From assembly GCF_000421585.1 (NCBI RefSeq), contig NZ_ATXH01000025.1, positions 1 through 35,050 on the forward strand: a DNA stretch of 35,050 bases. Direction: 5' to 3'. Below the pieces are notes generated by a model that did no database searches, was not told the DNA's origin, and worked only from the letters and a program-made list of their open reading frames with translations. This DNA comes from Thermodesulfatator atlanticus DSM 21156 (lineage in GTDB: Bacteria; Desulfobacterota; Thermodesulfobacteria; Thermodesulfobacteriales; Thermodesulfatatoraceae). Position numbers and translations under genes: made by a program. The stretch's first letter is position 1; each line of letters starts with the position of its first letter. Shown here in pieces: positions 8,800 through 15,890 of the stretch.

Positions 8800-8921
8800 C
8801 GGGCCTCCTGGCTAGCTTCAAATTCCCCTTCGCCGAAAAGGCGGTAGAGGGCAACAAGACCGTTATCTACCCAGAAGTTTCCAACCTGGCGGGAAAGGTT
8901 TATCCTAACGCTAGAAGCCAT
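8796..8921 (-). pseudogene. short ORF, possible N-terminal Cas8a-like relic
   Basis: A 41-codon frame begins MASSVRINLSRQVGNF and continues WVDNGLVALYRLFGEGE. Its stop overlaps the next small frame in the coupled form ATGA. A purine-rich GGTGGAGATGAGAG precedes the ATG. The W-V-D-N-G-L-x-AL run recalls the N-terminal segment of several Cas8 families (xPFVDAGLxAL), but the fragment is too short to be sure. It is the first frame after the likely operon promoter. It may be a vestige or a small leader peptide. Confidence 0.4.
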
Positions 8922-8949
8922 CTCTCATCTCCACCCTTACTTATCGCCA

Positions 8950-8978
8950 TTTTAAATAAGCTACTTTAAAATGATCAA
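8950..8978 (-). promoter_or_regulatory. candidate promoter of the type I-B cas operon
   Basis: On the minus strand TTGATC (8973-8978) is followed after 16 bases by TTTAAA (8951-8956), or after 17 by TTAAAA. It lies about 30 bases ahead of the first small frame at 8921 and is the only good candidate between the ATPase gene and the cas operon. Confidence 0.45.
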
Positions 8979-9043
8979 GAAAAATTTTTTCCAAACGATA
9001 GCACTGAGTTTAGACCACCATGCAATCTGTCCCGAACAAAGCT

Positions 9044-9080
9044 AGATTGCTTCATTCGCTAGGTTCGCTCACAATGACCG
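9044..9080. repeat. GATTGCTTC/GCAATGAC-type interspersed repeat
   Basis: This stretch starts AGATTGCTTC and ends CACAATGACCG with a partly palindromic centre (TTCGCT/GGTTCGC). It belongs to the same family as the four copies at 22771-22939. Such elements are known to be scattered between genes in many bacterial genomes. It lies downstream of the ATPase gene and upstream of the cas promoter. Confidence 0.6.
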
Positions 9081-9150
9081 CAAAAGTATTATCGCTGGGG
9101 GTAAGAACTACCGTAGCAATCTTATCCCTTATAAGTAGGAAACAGAAAAA

Positions 9151-10437
9151 TCAAACCGAGCAAGCATTAGCCATAGACCAAACAATATTAAAAGGCAAAA
9201 TAAAATTGATATCGTTCTTTTTCTGTTTTCCAAGATTTATCAGAAAGACTTTACTTTCGGGATAGTTCTTTTTAAAGGCCTTTAGTCCTCTTAGATCCAT
9301 GGGTTTTAGTTTGGTTTTAAACTTAGCTTCTATGGCTACCTGAAAGCTTATTTTATCCACAATAAAATCTACCTCATGACGAGATTTATCTTGCCAGAAT
9401 TTTATCTCTTCTCTATCTAAACCAGTCTTTAAAAGTTCACCCAAAACAAAGGTTTCAAAAAGCTGGCCTCCGTCTTGACGATATCTAGGATCATTAAAGT
9501 TGTTTATAAAAAAATTGGATACACCAGGATCAATAAAATAAACTTTGGGTATTTTAGTCAGTTCTTTATTTTTATTTGTATAAAAGGGCCTAATTATCTG
9601 GATAAGAAAAACTTCTGACAAAAGTTCCAGATAGTTCTTGGCAGTTTTCAGAGAAAATCCCGTAATGGTTGCTATATTCTCATATTTAATTTTCTGACCA
9701 TTGTTTATAGCCAGAAAAATTATCATTTCTTTAAGCTCTCTCAATTTTTTGATCTGTAAATATTCCACCAGGTCCTTTTTGACAAATAGATCAAAAATAC
9801 TCTTTAAAACTTCTTTTTTATCTTTTTCTCTTTCTTGAAGAACAACTTCTGGATAGCCACCGAACTGCAAAAACTCATAAAGTCTCAAAAGAAGAGGCTT
9901 AATAACATCATCAAGATCTTTCCCTTGCAATAAAGAAACATTTGGCAATAGCTTCAACGCCTTATCGTCTTCTACAAAGGATAAATATTCTTCAAAATCA
10001 AGAGGATATAAATAATGCAAGAGTTTTCTTCCAGCCAAAGATTCTTGAATACGATGTTTAATGGTCAAAGATGATGACCCAGTGGCATAAACTTTGATGT
10101 TTGGATGGTGGTCGTATAAGTTTTTTAATACCATAGAAAGATCTTCATAACGCTGGAACTCATCTAAAAATACAAAGAATTTCTCAGGAGAATCTTCCTG
10201 GTAGCCGTGCAACCGAAAGGTATTTAACGCAGACTCATAAGTTGCTATAGACTCGTATTCTGAAAAAATATCTGCGTCTATAAATAGGCCTTTGTGCCCT
10301 TGTACCTTGCAAATCTCTTGATAAAGAAGTTTTAGCACACAGGTCTTGCCCACCTGCCTGGGGCCAACAATAATTGAGTGTTTCCTTTTGCCCTGCTCAG
10401 CTAAAAGTCTTTTCAAAATCTTTCGCTCTTTGAACAT
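9151..10437 (-). CDS. AAA_14/DUF4143 ATPase
   Basis: This 428-residue protein has a Walker A loop GPRQVGKT (25-32), a Walker B LDEF preceded by hydrophobics (91-94), and the family segment ATGSSS...ESLAGRK with the YPLDFEEYL motif. A short winged-helix-like part follows (ITGFSLKTAKNYLELL). The C-terminal DUF4143 region holds QLFETFVLGEL and then a PD-(D/E)xK-like EVDFIVD...AIEAKF pair. The family is abundant in prokaryotes and poorly characterised, with a suspected role in nucleic-acid or mobile-element processes. It sits between two CRISPR modules and diverges from a paralogue at 10581. Substrate unknown. Confidence 0.88.
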   Translation of the reverse strand: MFKERKILKRLLAEQGKRKHSIIVGPRQVGKTCVLKLLYQEICKVQGHKGLFIDADIFSEYESIATYESALNTFRLHGYQEDSPEKFFVFLDEFQRYEDLSMVLKNLYDHHPNIKVYATGSSSLTIKHRIQESLAGRKLLHYLYPLDFEEYLSFVEDDKALKLLPNVSLLQGKDLDDVIKPLLLRLYEFLQFGGYPEVVLQEREKDKKEVLKSIFDLFVKKDLVEYLQIKKLRELKEMIIFLAINNGQKIKYENIATITGFSLKTAKNYLELLSEVFLIQIIRPFYTNKNKELTKIPKVYFIDPGVSNFFINNFNDPRYRQDGGQLFETFVLGELLKTGLDREEIKFWQDKSRHEVDFIVDKISFQVAIEAKFKTKLKPMDLRGLKAFKKNYPESKVFLINLGKQKKNDINFILPFNIVWSMANACSV

Positions 10438-10541
10438 ATTCAGAATAGATACTCTAAAATGGAACTAATGTCCAGTTTAGAGGCTCTATTCTTGCCTAAT
10501 AATTCATCTCGGTCCTTGCCCATGACCCCAGCAAAGTTATA

Positions 10542-10569
10542 TTGACTTTTTTGTCGGCTATTTTAAAGT
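10542..10569 (+). promoter_or_regulatory. candidate promoter of the plus-strand ATPase gene
   Basis: TTGACT (10542-10547), a 16-base spacer and TAAAGT (10564-10569) lie directly ahead of ATG 10581. The TTG that could serve as an upstream in-frame start is the first half of this -35 box, which argues for the ATG at 10581. The transcript would have almost no leader. Confidence 0.35.
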
Positions 10570-10580
10570 ATCTCTTCAAC

Positions 10581-11816
10581 ATGGACGAAAAATACCTTCC
10601 ACGCACGCTTGAAAAGCGTATTTTAAAAGTAAGCGAACAATTCCCTGCCCTTTTGTTGACTGGTCCAAGGCAGGTGGGCAAGACCACCCTTCTTCTCCAT
10701 CTCCTTGAACCAGAGCGTGGCTACGTATCTCTTGATGATCTAGCCCTGCGGGCTCTGGCCAACGAAGATCCTGCCCTTTTTTTGCAGCGTTTTCCGCCCC
10801 CGGTTTTAATAGACGAAATCCAATATGCGCCCAATCTCTTACCCTATATCAAGCTTGAGATTGACAGGCAAAAGGCAAAGCCTGGTCTTTTTTGGCTTAC
10901 AGGTTCGCAGCAATTTTTGCTCATGTCCTCTATTACAGAAAGCCTTGCGGGCAGGGTGGCTATTATAAATCTCCTTGGATTCTCTATGAGAGAAGAAGAC
11001 CAAAGAGAAGAGCCTGAAGAACCTTTTCTACCCACCCCAGAAAACATTTTTGAGAGAGAAAAAAGCGGTGCTTTGTTTACTCTTTCTGAAATCTTTAAAC
11101 GCATCTGGCGAGGAAGCTTTCCTGCACTTGTTACAAACAAAATAAAAGAACGGGATCTGTTTTATAGCTCCTATGTGCAAACTTATCTGCAGCGAGACGT
11201 AAGCGATTTGGCCCAAGTAGGCAATAAAGAAGCCTTTTATCGGTTCTTAAAGGCCTGTGCTGCGCGCACGGCCCAAATACTTAATTTGTCTGAGCTAGCC
11301 CGTGATGCGGATATCAGTGTAACCACCGCTAAAAATTGGCTTTCCATTCTTCAGGCAAGCTTTCAGGTCTTTCTCCTTCCACCATACGCCAGCAATATAA
11401 CCAAACGTCTAGTTAAAAGGCCTAAACTGTATTTTTTAGATACAGGACTTGCCGCTTATCTCACCGAATGGTCAACCCCAGACACCCTTGCCGCAGGGGC
11501 CATGGCCGGTGCTTTTTTTGAAACTTTTGTTCTCACAGAAATTCTTAAAAGCTGGTGGCACAGGCTTTATTCGCCTGCAATCTTTTACTTTCGCAACAAG
11601 GACAAACGTGAGGTAGATTTTCTAATCAAAAAAGACCAAAAAATCTATCCTATAGAAGCAAAATTAGGTGCTACGCCTAAAAAAGAATGGATTAAAAGCT
11701 TTGCCACTTTAAAAGTTTTAAAAGAAGAAATTGGCCCTGGTTGTGTTATTTCTCTGACCAATATGGTCTTTCCTTTTGATAAGAAAAACTACGCCATTCC
11801 AGTAGGGATTATTTAG
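10581..11816 (+). CDS. AAA_14/DUF4143 ATPase, second copy
   Basis: The protein has 411 residues from the ATG at 10581 (MDEKYLPRTLEKRI); a TTG at 10542 would add 13 residues but overlaps a likely -35 box. It has Walker A GPRQVGKT (28-35), Walker B LIDEIQ (76-81), LTGSQQF, and TESLAGR with LLGFSMRE. The C-terminal DUF4143 part has AGAFFETFVLTEIL, then FYFRNKDKREVDFLI and PIEAKLG, the nuclease-like core. It is related to but clearly distinct from the divergent neighbour at 9151, so this is not a recent duplication. Function unknown; its location invites a link to defence or to mobile DNA. The stop overlaps the end of a decayed frame on the other strand. Confidence 0.88.
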   Translation: MDEKYLPRTLEKRILKVSEQFPALLLTGPRQVGKTTLLLHLLEPERGYVSLDDLALRALANEDPALFLQRFPPPVLIDEIQYAPNLLPYIKLEIDRQKAKPGLFWLTGSQQFLLMSSITESLAGRVAIINLLGFSMREEDQREEPEEPFLPTPENIFEREKSGALFTLSEIFKRIWRGSFPALVTNKIKERDLFYSSYVQTYLQRDVSDLAQVGNKEAFYRFLKACAARTAQILNLSELARDADISVTTAKNWLSILQASFQVFLLPPYASNITKRLVKRPKLYFLDTGLAAYLTEWSTPDTLAAGAMAGAFFETFVLTEILKSWWHRLYSPAIFYFRNKDKREVDFLIKKDQKIYPIEAKLGATPKKEWIKSFATLKVLKEEIGPGCVISLTNMVFPFDKKNYAIPVGII

Positions 11817-12076
11817 AAGTAAAAATTCCAAACTTTCCTATTTTCACTTTTAGTTTTTCTTTAACTAGACTTCCTGGGATGAAACAAATAGGTGGTAAAG
11901 ATAAGTGCCAGCCCTGTTTTTCGCTTGATTTTTCATCCGATTTTTTCCAGGAATAGCCTGTCAGTGGCTCTATCTCACCCTGAAAACAATTTTCTGGAAT
12001 AGAATTTTCCCCTTTCCATGGAGCCGCCAGGGCATGGGCCGTAAGGTGGGAATTTTCGGAAAATTCAAAAAATGAT
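11809..12076 (-). pseudogene. decayed gene end next to the IS element, family unknown
   Basis: An 88-codon open frame without a start codon ends at 11809. It includes HALAAPWKGENS, GEIEPLTGYSWKK and GWHLSLPPICFIPGSL. An upstream stop (12076-12078) closes it. In the next frame a TTG at 12068, preceded by AAAGGA, reads NFPKIPTLRPMPWRLHGKG before stopping at 11970. A frameshift within one old gene would join the two. GC is about 42-57%, like the host and unlike the III-C genes. The pattern GY-W...P-GSL is faintly like C termini of some RAMP proteins, and PWRLHGKG like acetoacetate-decarboxylase-type proteins; neither can be established. The rest of 11817-12281 is IS sequence. Confidence 0.4.
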
Positions 12077-12097
12077 TATCCTTTTTTTCTTATCTCA

Positions 12098-13300
12098 GAG
12101 ACCTTTGAATAATTTGGACAATTAAGTAAAAATTCCATCATCTATGAAATCAATATCAACAAAATTGAAATATTTTTGCCATTATCACCAAAATTTTCCC
12201 TGTTTCTCACCTCTATTTTCTTCCATTTCCACTTTTTTCGCTCTATTTATCTATTTTAGGCATAATGCGCCTGTTTTCCCCTTAAAAAACTTCTCCTCTC
12301 CTAAAGTGCCAGGTAAGATTAAGCACATTGTAGGTAAAACATGTCAAAAACAGATGTATCTCATTGGCAAAAAGCCCTTCATACCTGGCCTTTGTCCGAT
12401 TAAGATGCAGGCTGAATATCCCAAAGACTTTTTCCACTTTGCTCCTGATCCGCGAAAATATCTTATTCAGCTTCTTCTGTTTCTTCGAAAGAGACCGCCC
12501 ACGACAACCTTTATACAACACCCCACAATATCTTTCTTCTTGCCGACACTTCTGGCGTACTTCTCGGCTATCATAAGCTTTATCCGCAAATATGGCCTTC
12601 TCCTCTCCTTCAAGCAACTCCTCAAGTACCTGGGAATCATGCACGTTGGCCGGGGTGCACACAAATTCCGTCACAAACTCAGACTTTGGGTCAACGGCGA
12701 TATGATCCTTGTAACCATAGACCGTCTTTTTGCCCTTTTTGGTAAAAGAAGCATCTTCATCTTTGCCGGGATTCCTTGCTGCTTTGCCCAGGCGAGCGTC
12801 AATAATCTTTCCTGTTTTGAGCTCAAAGCCCTTTTTAGCAAGCTGGCGCTTGAGCTCGTTAAAACATTCGCGGTAAAGGTTCATGGATTTGAGGTTAGAA
12901 CGGAAACGGGAGATGGTAGAGTAGTCAGGGACAGGATCGACAGCGGAGATGCCCAGGAAGCGGCGATAGAAGAGATTGCCTTTAAGCATGAGTTCCATTT
13001 CGGGATCAGAATGGCCATAGATTTGCTGAATGATAAGGATTTTGAGCATAAGGACGGGGTTGTAGGCTTTGCGTCCGACTTTAGAGGGGTAAAGTTTGCC
13101 GAGGATGGATTCGAAAGGTTTCCAATCGATAAGTTTATTAATGCGATAGAGGATATCTTCAGAGAGATTTTGATAGATAAGATGTTCGCCGATAGTGATA
13201 GGAGAATTGTCTTTTTTAAACATAAGCCAAACTCCTATGGTTTTTCTTTAGCAATATCATGAGAAATGTTATGAATCAAATAATTTTGCAAAGTTCTCCT
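12098..13300 (-). mobile_element. IS5-family insertion sequence
   Basis: A 1.2-kb element surrounds an intact transposase gene. Inward-reading ends are GAGACCTTTGAATAATTT (from 12098) and, on the other strand, GAGAACTTTGCAAAATTA (from 13298), an imperfect inverted repeat. CTCA occurs just outside both ends (12094-12097 and 13301-13304) and may be the target duplication, which would place the right boundary at 13300. The boundaries are uncertain by a few bases. It landed about 18 bases beyond the stop of the last III-C gene, so it does not break that gene. Confidence 0.7.
12282..13223 (-). CDS. IS5-family transposase
   Basis: This 313-residue DDE transposase has an N-terminal DUF772-like part with VGRKAYNPVLMLKILIIQQ, FYRRFLGI and VPDYSTISRFR. 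The catalytic core has Asp in IIDARL, the YGYKDH segment, Asp in FADKAYDS, and Glu in RSKVEKVFG, the three expected acidic residues. AGGAG lies 8 bases before the ATG. Length and motifs look complete, so the element may be active. It is oriented with the III-C operon. The long frame on the opposite strand is a shadow. Confidence 0.92.
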   Translation of the reverse strand: MFKKDNSPITIGEHLIYQNLSEDILYRINKLIDWKPFESILGKLYPSKVGRKAYNPVLMLKILIIQQIYGHSDPEMELMLKGNLFYRRFLGISAVDPVPDYSTISRFRSNLKSMNLYRECFNELKRQLAKKGFELKTGKIIDARLGKAARNPGKDEDASFTKKGKKTVYGYKDHIAVDPKSEFVTEFVCTPANVHDSQVLEELLEGEEKAIFADKAYDSREVRQKCRQEERYCGVLYKGCRGRSLSKKQKKLNKIFSRIRSKVEKVFGIFSLHLNRTKARYEGLFANEIHLFLTCFTYNVLNLTWHFRRGEVF

Positions 13301-13316
13301 CTCAATAAATTCACTT

Positions 13317-14018
13317 CTATGACCCCAGCCTAATTTTCATACCGCTTCCTTTTTCCTCATTCCATTCTCTCAAAGTTAATGGAAAAATTTCTTTTTCGTC
13401 AAATTCCACGGGAAATAAATGGTTGTTATTTTTAGGATTTAACAAGCAGTTTTGAATTTCTCTTTCATCAGAAGAAAATTCTTCTACTTGGATTTCTCTG
13501 ATTTCCTCAACTTTTACTTTTCCAAAACCTGTATTTTTATCAGCTCCGATAAAGAATGTTTTTCCTTTTAATCCAAAAAAAAATTCTCTTAAATCACTAT
13601 CAGAACTATCTGTTTTTAACCAGCCGATAAAATTTTTGGCATGGATATATTCCCTTTCATACAGTGCTCCTTCAAGAGAAGTATTAGATAGAGGATTGAT
13701 AGCATTTTTAAGGTCTGAAGAAATATATTTCTTATGCTTGCTTTCATCAAAAGAAAAAAGCGTTTTTTCATTTTCTAATCCATTATTCTCTAAAATGTAA
13801 AAATTGGTAAGTCTAATAGATTGGAGTTTATTTTTAGCATTTTCATAATTTCTATTGCCTTTACATAACGCAAAAAGTTTTACAAAAGTGTTCCACATAG
13901 TACATGCAGGAATAAACCAGTAAGTTTCAGAAAGGATGGTGAAGGTTCTTTTTGTTATGGAAATAGGAGAAAGGGCTTTAAGCTTAATTTCAAAATATTT
14001 ATATCCATTTCCACTCAT
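13317..14018 (-). CDS. Cas5-group RAMP protein of the type III-C module (Cmr3-like position)
   Basis: This 233-residue RAMP-like protein starts FEIKLKALSPISITKRT, a first RRM strand and loop. It has LEGALYEREYIHAKNFIGWL in the middle and a glycine-rich loop FIGADKNTGFGKVKVEEI in the C-terminal part, typical of Cas5/Cas7-fold RAMPs. It is the last gene of the module and the only one left to fill the Cas5 role (binding the crRNA 5' handle at the base of the complex). It is shorter than classical Cmr3, but the stop lies before the IS element, so I see no truncation. It follows the small-subunit gene by 2 bases. Subfamily assignment is inference from context. Confidence 0.7.
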   Translation of the reverse strand: MSGNGYKYFEIKLKALSPISITKRTFTILSETYWFIPACTMWNTFVKLFALCKGNRNYENAKNKLQSIRLTNFYILENNGLENEKTLFSFDESKHKKYISSDLKNAINPLSNTSLEGALYEREYIHAKNFIGWLKTDSSDSDLREFFFGLKGKTFFIGADKNTGFGKVKVEEIREIQVEEFSSDEREIQNCLLNPKNNNHLFPVEFDEKEIFPLTLREWNEEKGSGMKIRLGS

Positions 14019-14020
14019 CT

Positions 14021-14617
14021 TTATCCCTCACTTACTTCATTTTCCATAGCTTTTGCCTTATATCTTGCATAGATTAGCATTTTTTCAAGGATTGTCTTTG
14101 CAAGAAGTAATTTTGAGAGAACTCTGGATAAATCAATAAAACGACTTTCTATTTCCTGTTTTAGATTGCTATCTGGATTAATCTTTTCAATAAGATTAAT
14201 CTCTGCCAGAATCCTTGCAGTTTGTATAAGCATTGCCCTGTGTGGTTCTCTGTCCTGAGATTTCAGCCATATCATGTAGGCAAAAGGCCCATCTTCAACC
14301 AGTATTCCAAGGGCTTTAGTGATTTCGGTTTCAAAGGTGGATGAATTAAATGAAGGTGGTTTTTCTTTTAATTTATTGAATTCATTATCATTGCTAAGCC
14401 TGTTTTTCCAATTTTGAAGTGGATCAATAAGATTGTAATCTTTAAATTCTTTTAAATTTACTGCCCAGTTTGATTCATCATAGTTTTTTCCTTCAAAATC
14501 TTCTTTATTATCACTGTCCTGTAAAATCTTTTTAGCTTCATTGTATAAACTTTCAGGAAATTGCAACAAATCCATTCCGTATTCAGCGCAAATTTTATCG
14601 AGATTAACTTTCTCCAT
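14021..14617 (-). CDS. Cmr5/Cas11-like small subunit of the type III-C module
   Basis: A 198-residue, mainly helical protein with no catalytic motif. The central part ITKALGILVEDGPFAYMIWL, with EPHRAMLIQTARIL after it, resembles Cmr5-type small subunits. The C-terminal helix LSKLLLAKTILEKMLIYARY also looks like a packing helix. Small subunits line the belly of type III complexes and hold target RNA. It overlaps cmr4 by 14 bases and precedes the Cas5-group gene, the place expected for Cas11 in III-C. It is longer than typical Cmr5 because of an acidic N-terminal 90 residues. Function is inferred from shape and position. Confidence 0.65.
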   Translation of the reverse strand: MEKVNLDKICAEYGMDLLQFPESLYNEAKKILQDSDNKEDFEGKNYDESNWAVNLKEFKDYNLIDPLQNWKNRLSNDNEFNKLKEKPPSFNSSTFETEITKALGILVEDGPFAYMIWLKSQDREPHRAMLIQTARILAEINLIEKINPDSNLKQEIESRFIDLSRVLSKLLLAKTILEKMLIYARYKAKAMENEVSEG

Positions 14618-15890
14618 TATTTATACCTCCATTAAGCTCAATTATCTCATCAAGAATTTTTATAATTTCCTCATATTTGGTGGATTCCCCTGTTAGTTTG
14701 GTTTTTAGTTGATAAGCATAATTTATCCAAAGAGATTTCTTTTTTTCAACAGCCTGCTTCTCTTTCTCCAATTTATCTTTCTCTTTCGTCATTTCTTCTT
14801 TTTTATTATCATCCTCTTCAGCTTCTATTTTTCGATTTAATTCATTAATCTCTGCCACCAACTTATCTATATCACTGCTCAACTTTTCAATGAAGTTCTT
14901 TACCTTTTGCCAATATTTCTTCTCATCAAGCCAGCTATCTATAATCTCAATTTTTCCAAAGCCTCTTGTTCCCATTCCTCCAATACCAAGAGAAGAAAAA
15001 AGTTTAAATCCTTTCTTAACTGTACCGATTACTATTTCTATTGGCTCATCTTTCATGTAGTTCACGGGATTTTCATAAGTAACATCAAGAATAAAAACCG
15101 TCCCTCTTGGCAGTGCTTCATAGGTAAATAATGCTCCACTTTCTGCTGCACCGGTTACCGGATTTATAGAAACAGATGTTCTTGTTTCAAGGTTAGAATT
15201 AACAATGTGATGAAAAACATTTTCTGAGACAACGCAAACTCTTTTGTTTATTCTATTTAAAATTTCGGTTAAGTTTGCCACTTCATCGTCATCTGTATCT
15301 TTTTTTATCTGCCAAATTTCAGGATTAATAGAATTGGAAGCTTCAAGCATTATCCAGCCAAAATTTAAAATCTTTTTTCCTTCGTTATTCTGAGGTAAAG
15401 AATTTTCAAGGGATTGAGAATAAAGGAAAGAGTTATTTTCCACAGAAATTGTGTCTCCACCAGTTTCAATAAACTCGTTTACAATTTCATCAGAAGTAAG
15501 CCATACTGTTCCAATCATTGTGGGAACAGGGAAAAATAAAATTCTTGCATCTGAAAAATAGGCAAGCCCTGAATGTGCCTTTTTGTCTTTAACAAATCCG
15601 TAGGTAAGGCAAACAGGACATTCTCCGCAAGGGTCTTGCTCTTCGGTTTTCTTACCTTTTGAACAACCAAGATTTAAATTCATGCTTTCCGATTTATATG
15701 AAAGCCAGCTGTAATATCTTGCATTTCCCGAAATTGTAGAACCTGGAATTTTAGGAAGATTTGTTGCAGGGTCTCTAACTATGGTGTTATCAACTCTTCC
15801 TATTCTATATCCACCTGTTCCGACAAATACAGGTTCTTTTGCAATGGCAAGGTATTTTTTAGTCTTAAAAGGCATAAATGTATCAGACAT
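14604..15890 (-). CDS. cmr4: Cmr4 (Cas7-group backbone RAMP) with coiled-coil tail
   Basis: I place the start at ATG 15890 (MSDTFMPFKT), since AGGAGGAG lies 6 bases upstream; the earlier ATG at 15905 is part of that ribosome site. This gives 428 residues and an 8-base overlap with csx11. The core is Cmr4: VGTGGYRIGRVDNTIVRDP, then LPKIPGSTISGNARYYSW, a Cys cluster CGECPVC, DARILFFPV, and LGIGGMGTRGFGK. Asp34 in GRVDN matches the Asp that cuts target RNA in Cmr4/Csm3. After about residue 335 comes a strongly charged coiled coil (KLVAEINELNRKIEAEEDD and more) and then a helical tail to residue 428, unusual for Cmr4. Confidence 0.88.
   Translation of the reverse strand: MSDTFMPFKTKKYLAIAKEPVFVGTGGYRIGRVDNTIVRDPATNLPKIPGSTISGNARYYSWLSYKSESMNLNLGCSKGKKTEEQDPCGECPVCLTYGFVKDKKAHSGLAYFSDARILFFPVPTMIGTVWLTSDEIVNEFIETGGDTISVENNSFLYSQSLENSLPQNNEGKKILNFGWIMLEASNSINPEIWQIKKDTDDDEVANLTEILNRINKRVCVVSENVFHHIVNSNLETRTSVSINPVTGAAESGALFTYEALPRGTVFILDVTYENPVNYMKDEPIEIVIGTVKKGFKLFSSLGIGGMGTRGFGKIEIIDSWLDEKKYWQKVKNFIEKLSSDIDKLVAEINELNRKIEAEEDDNKKEEMTKEKDKLEKEKQAVEKKKSLWINYAYQLKTKLTGESTKYEEIIKILDEIIELNGGINNGES

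Noticed and set aside
12144-13262. 372-residue plus-strand frame
   Set aside because: It is antisense to the IS5 transposase, which has full DDE motifs and a ribosome site.
13317-14018. Truncation of the last III-C gene by the IS element
   Set aside because: Its stop codon (13317-13319) lies about 18 bases before the IS end, so the frame is closed before the insertion.
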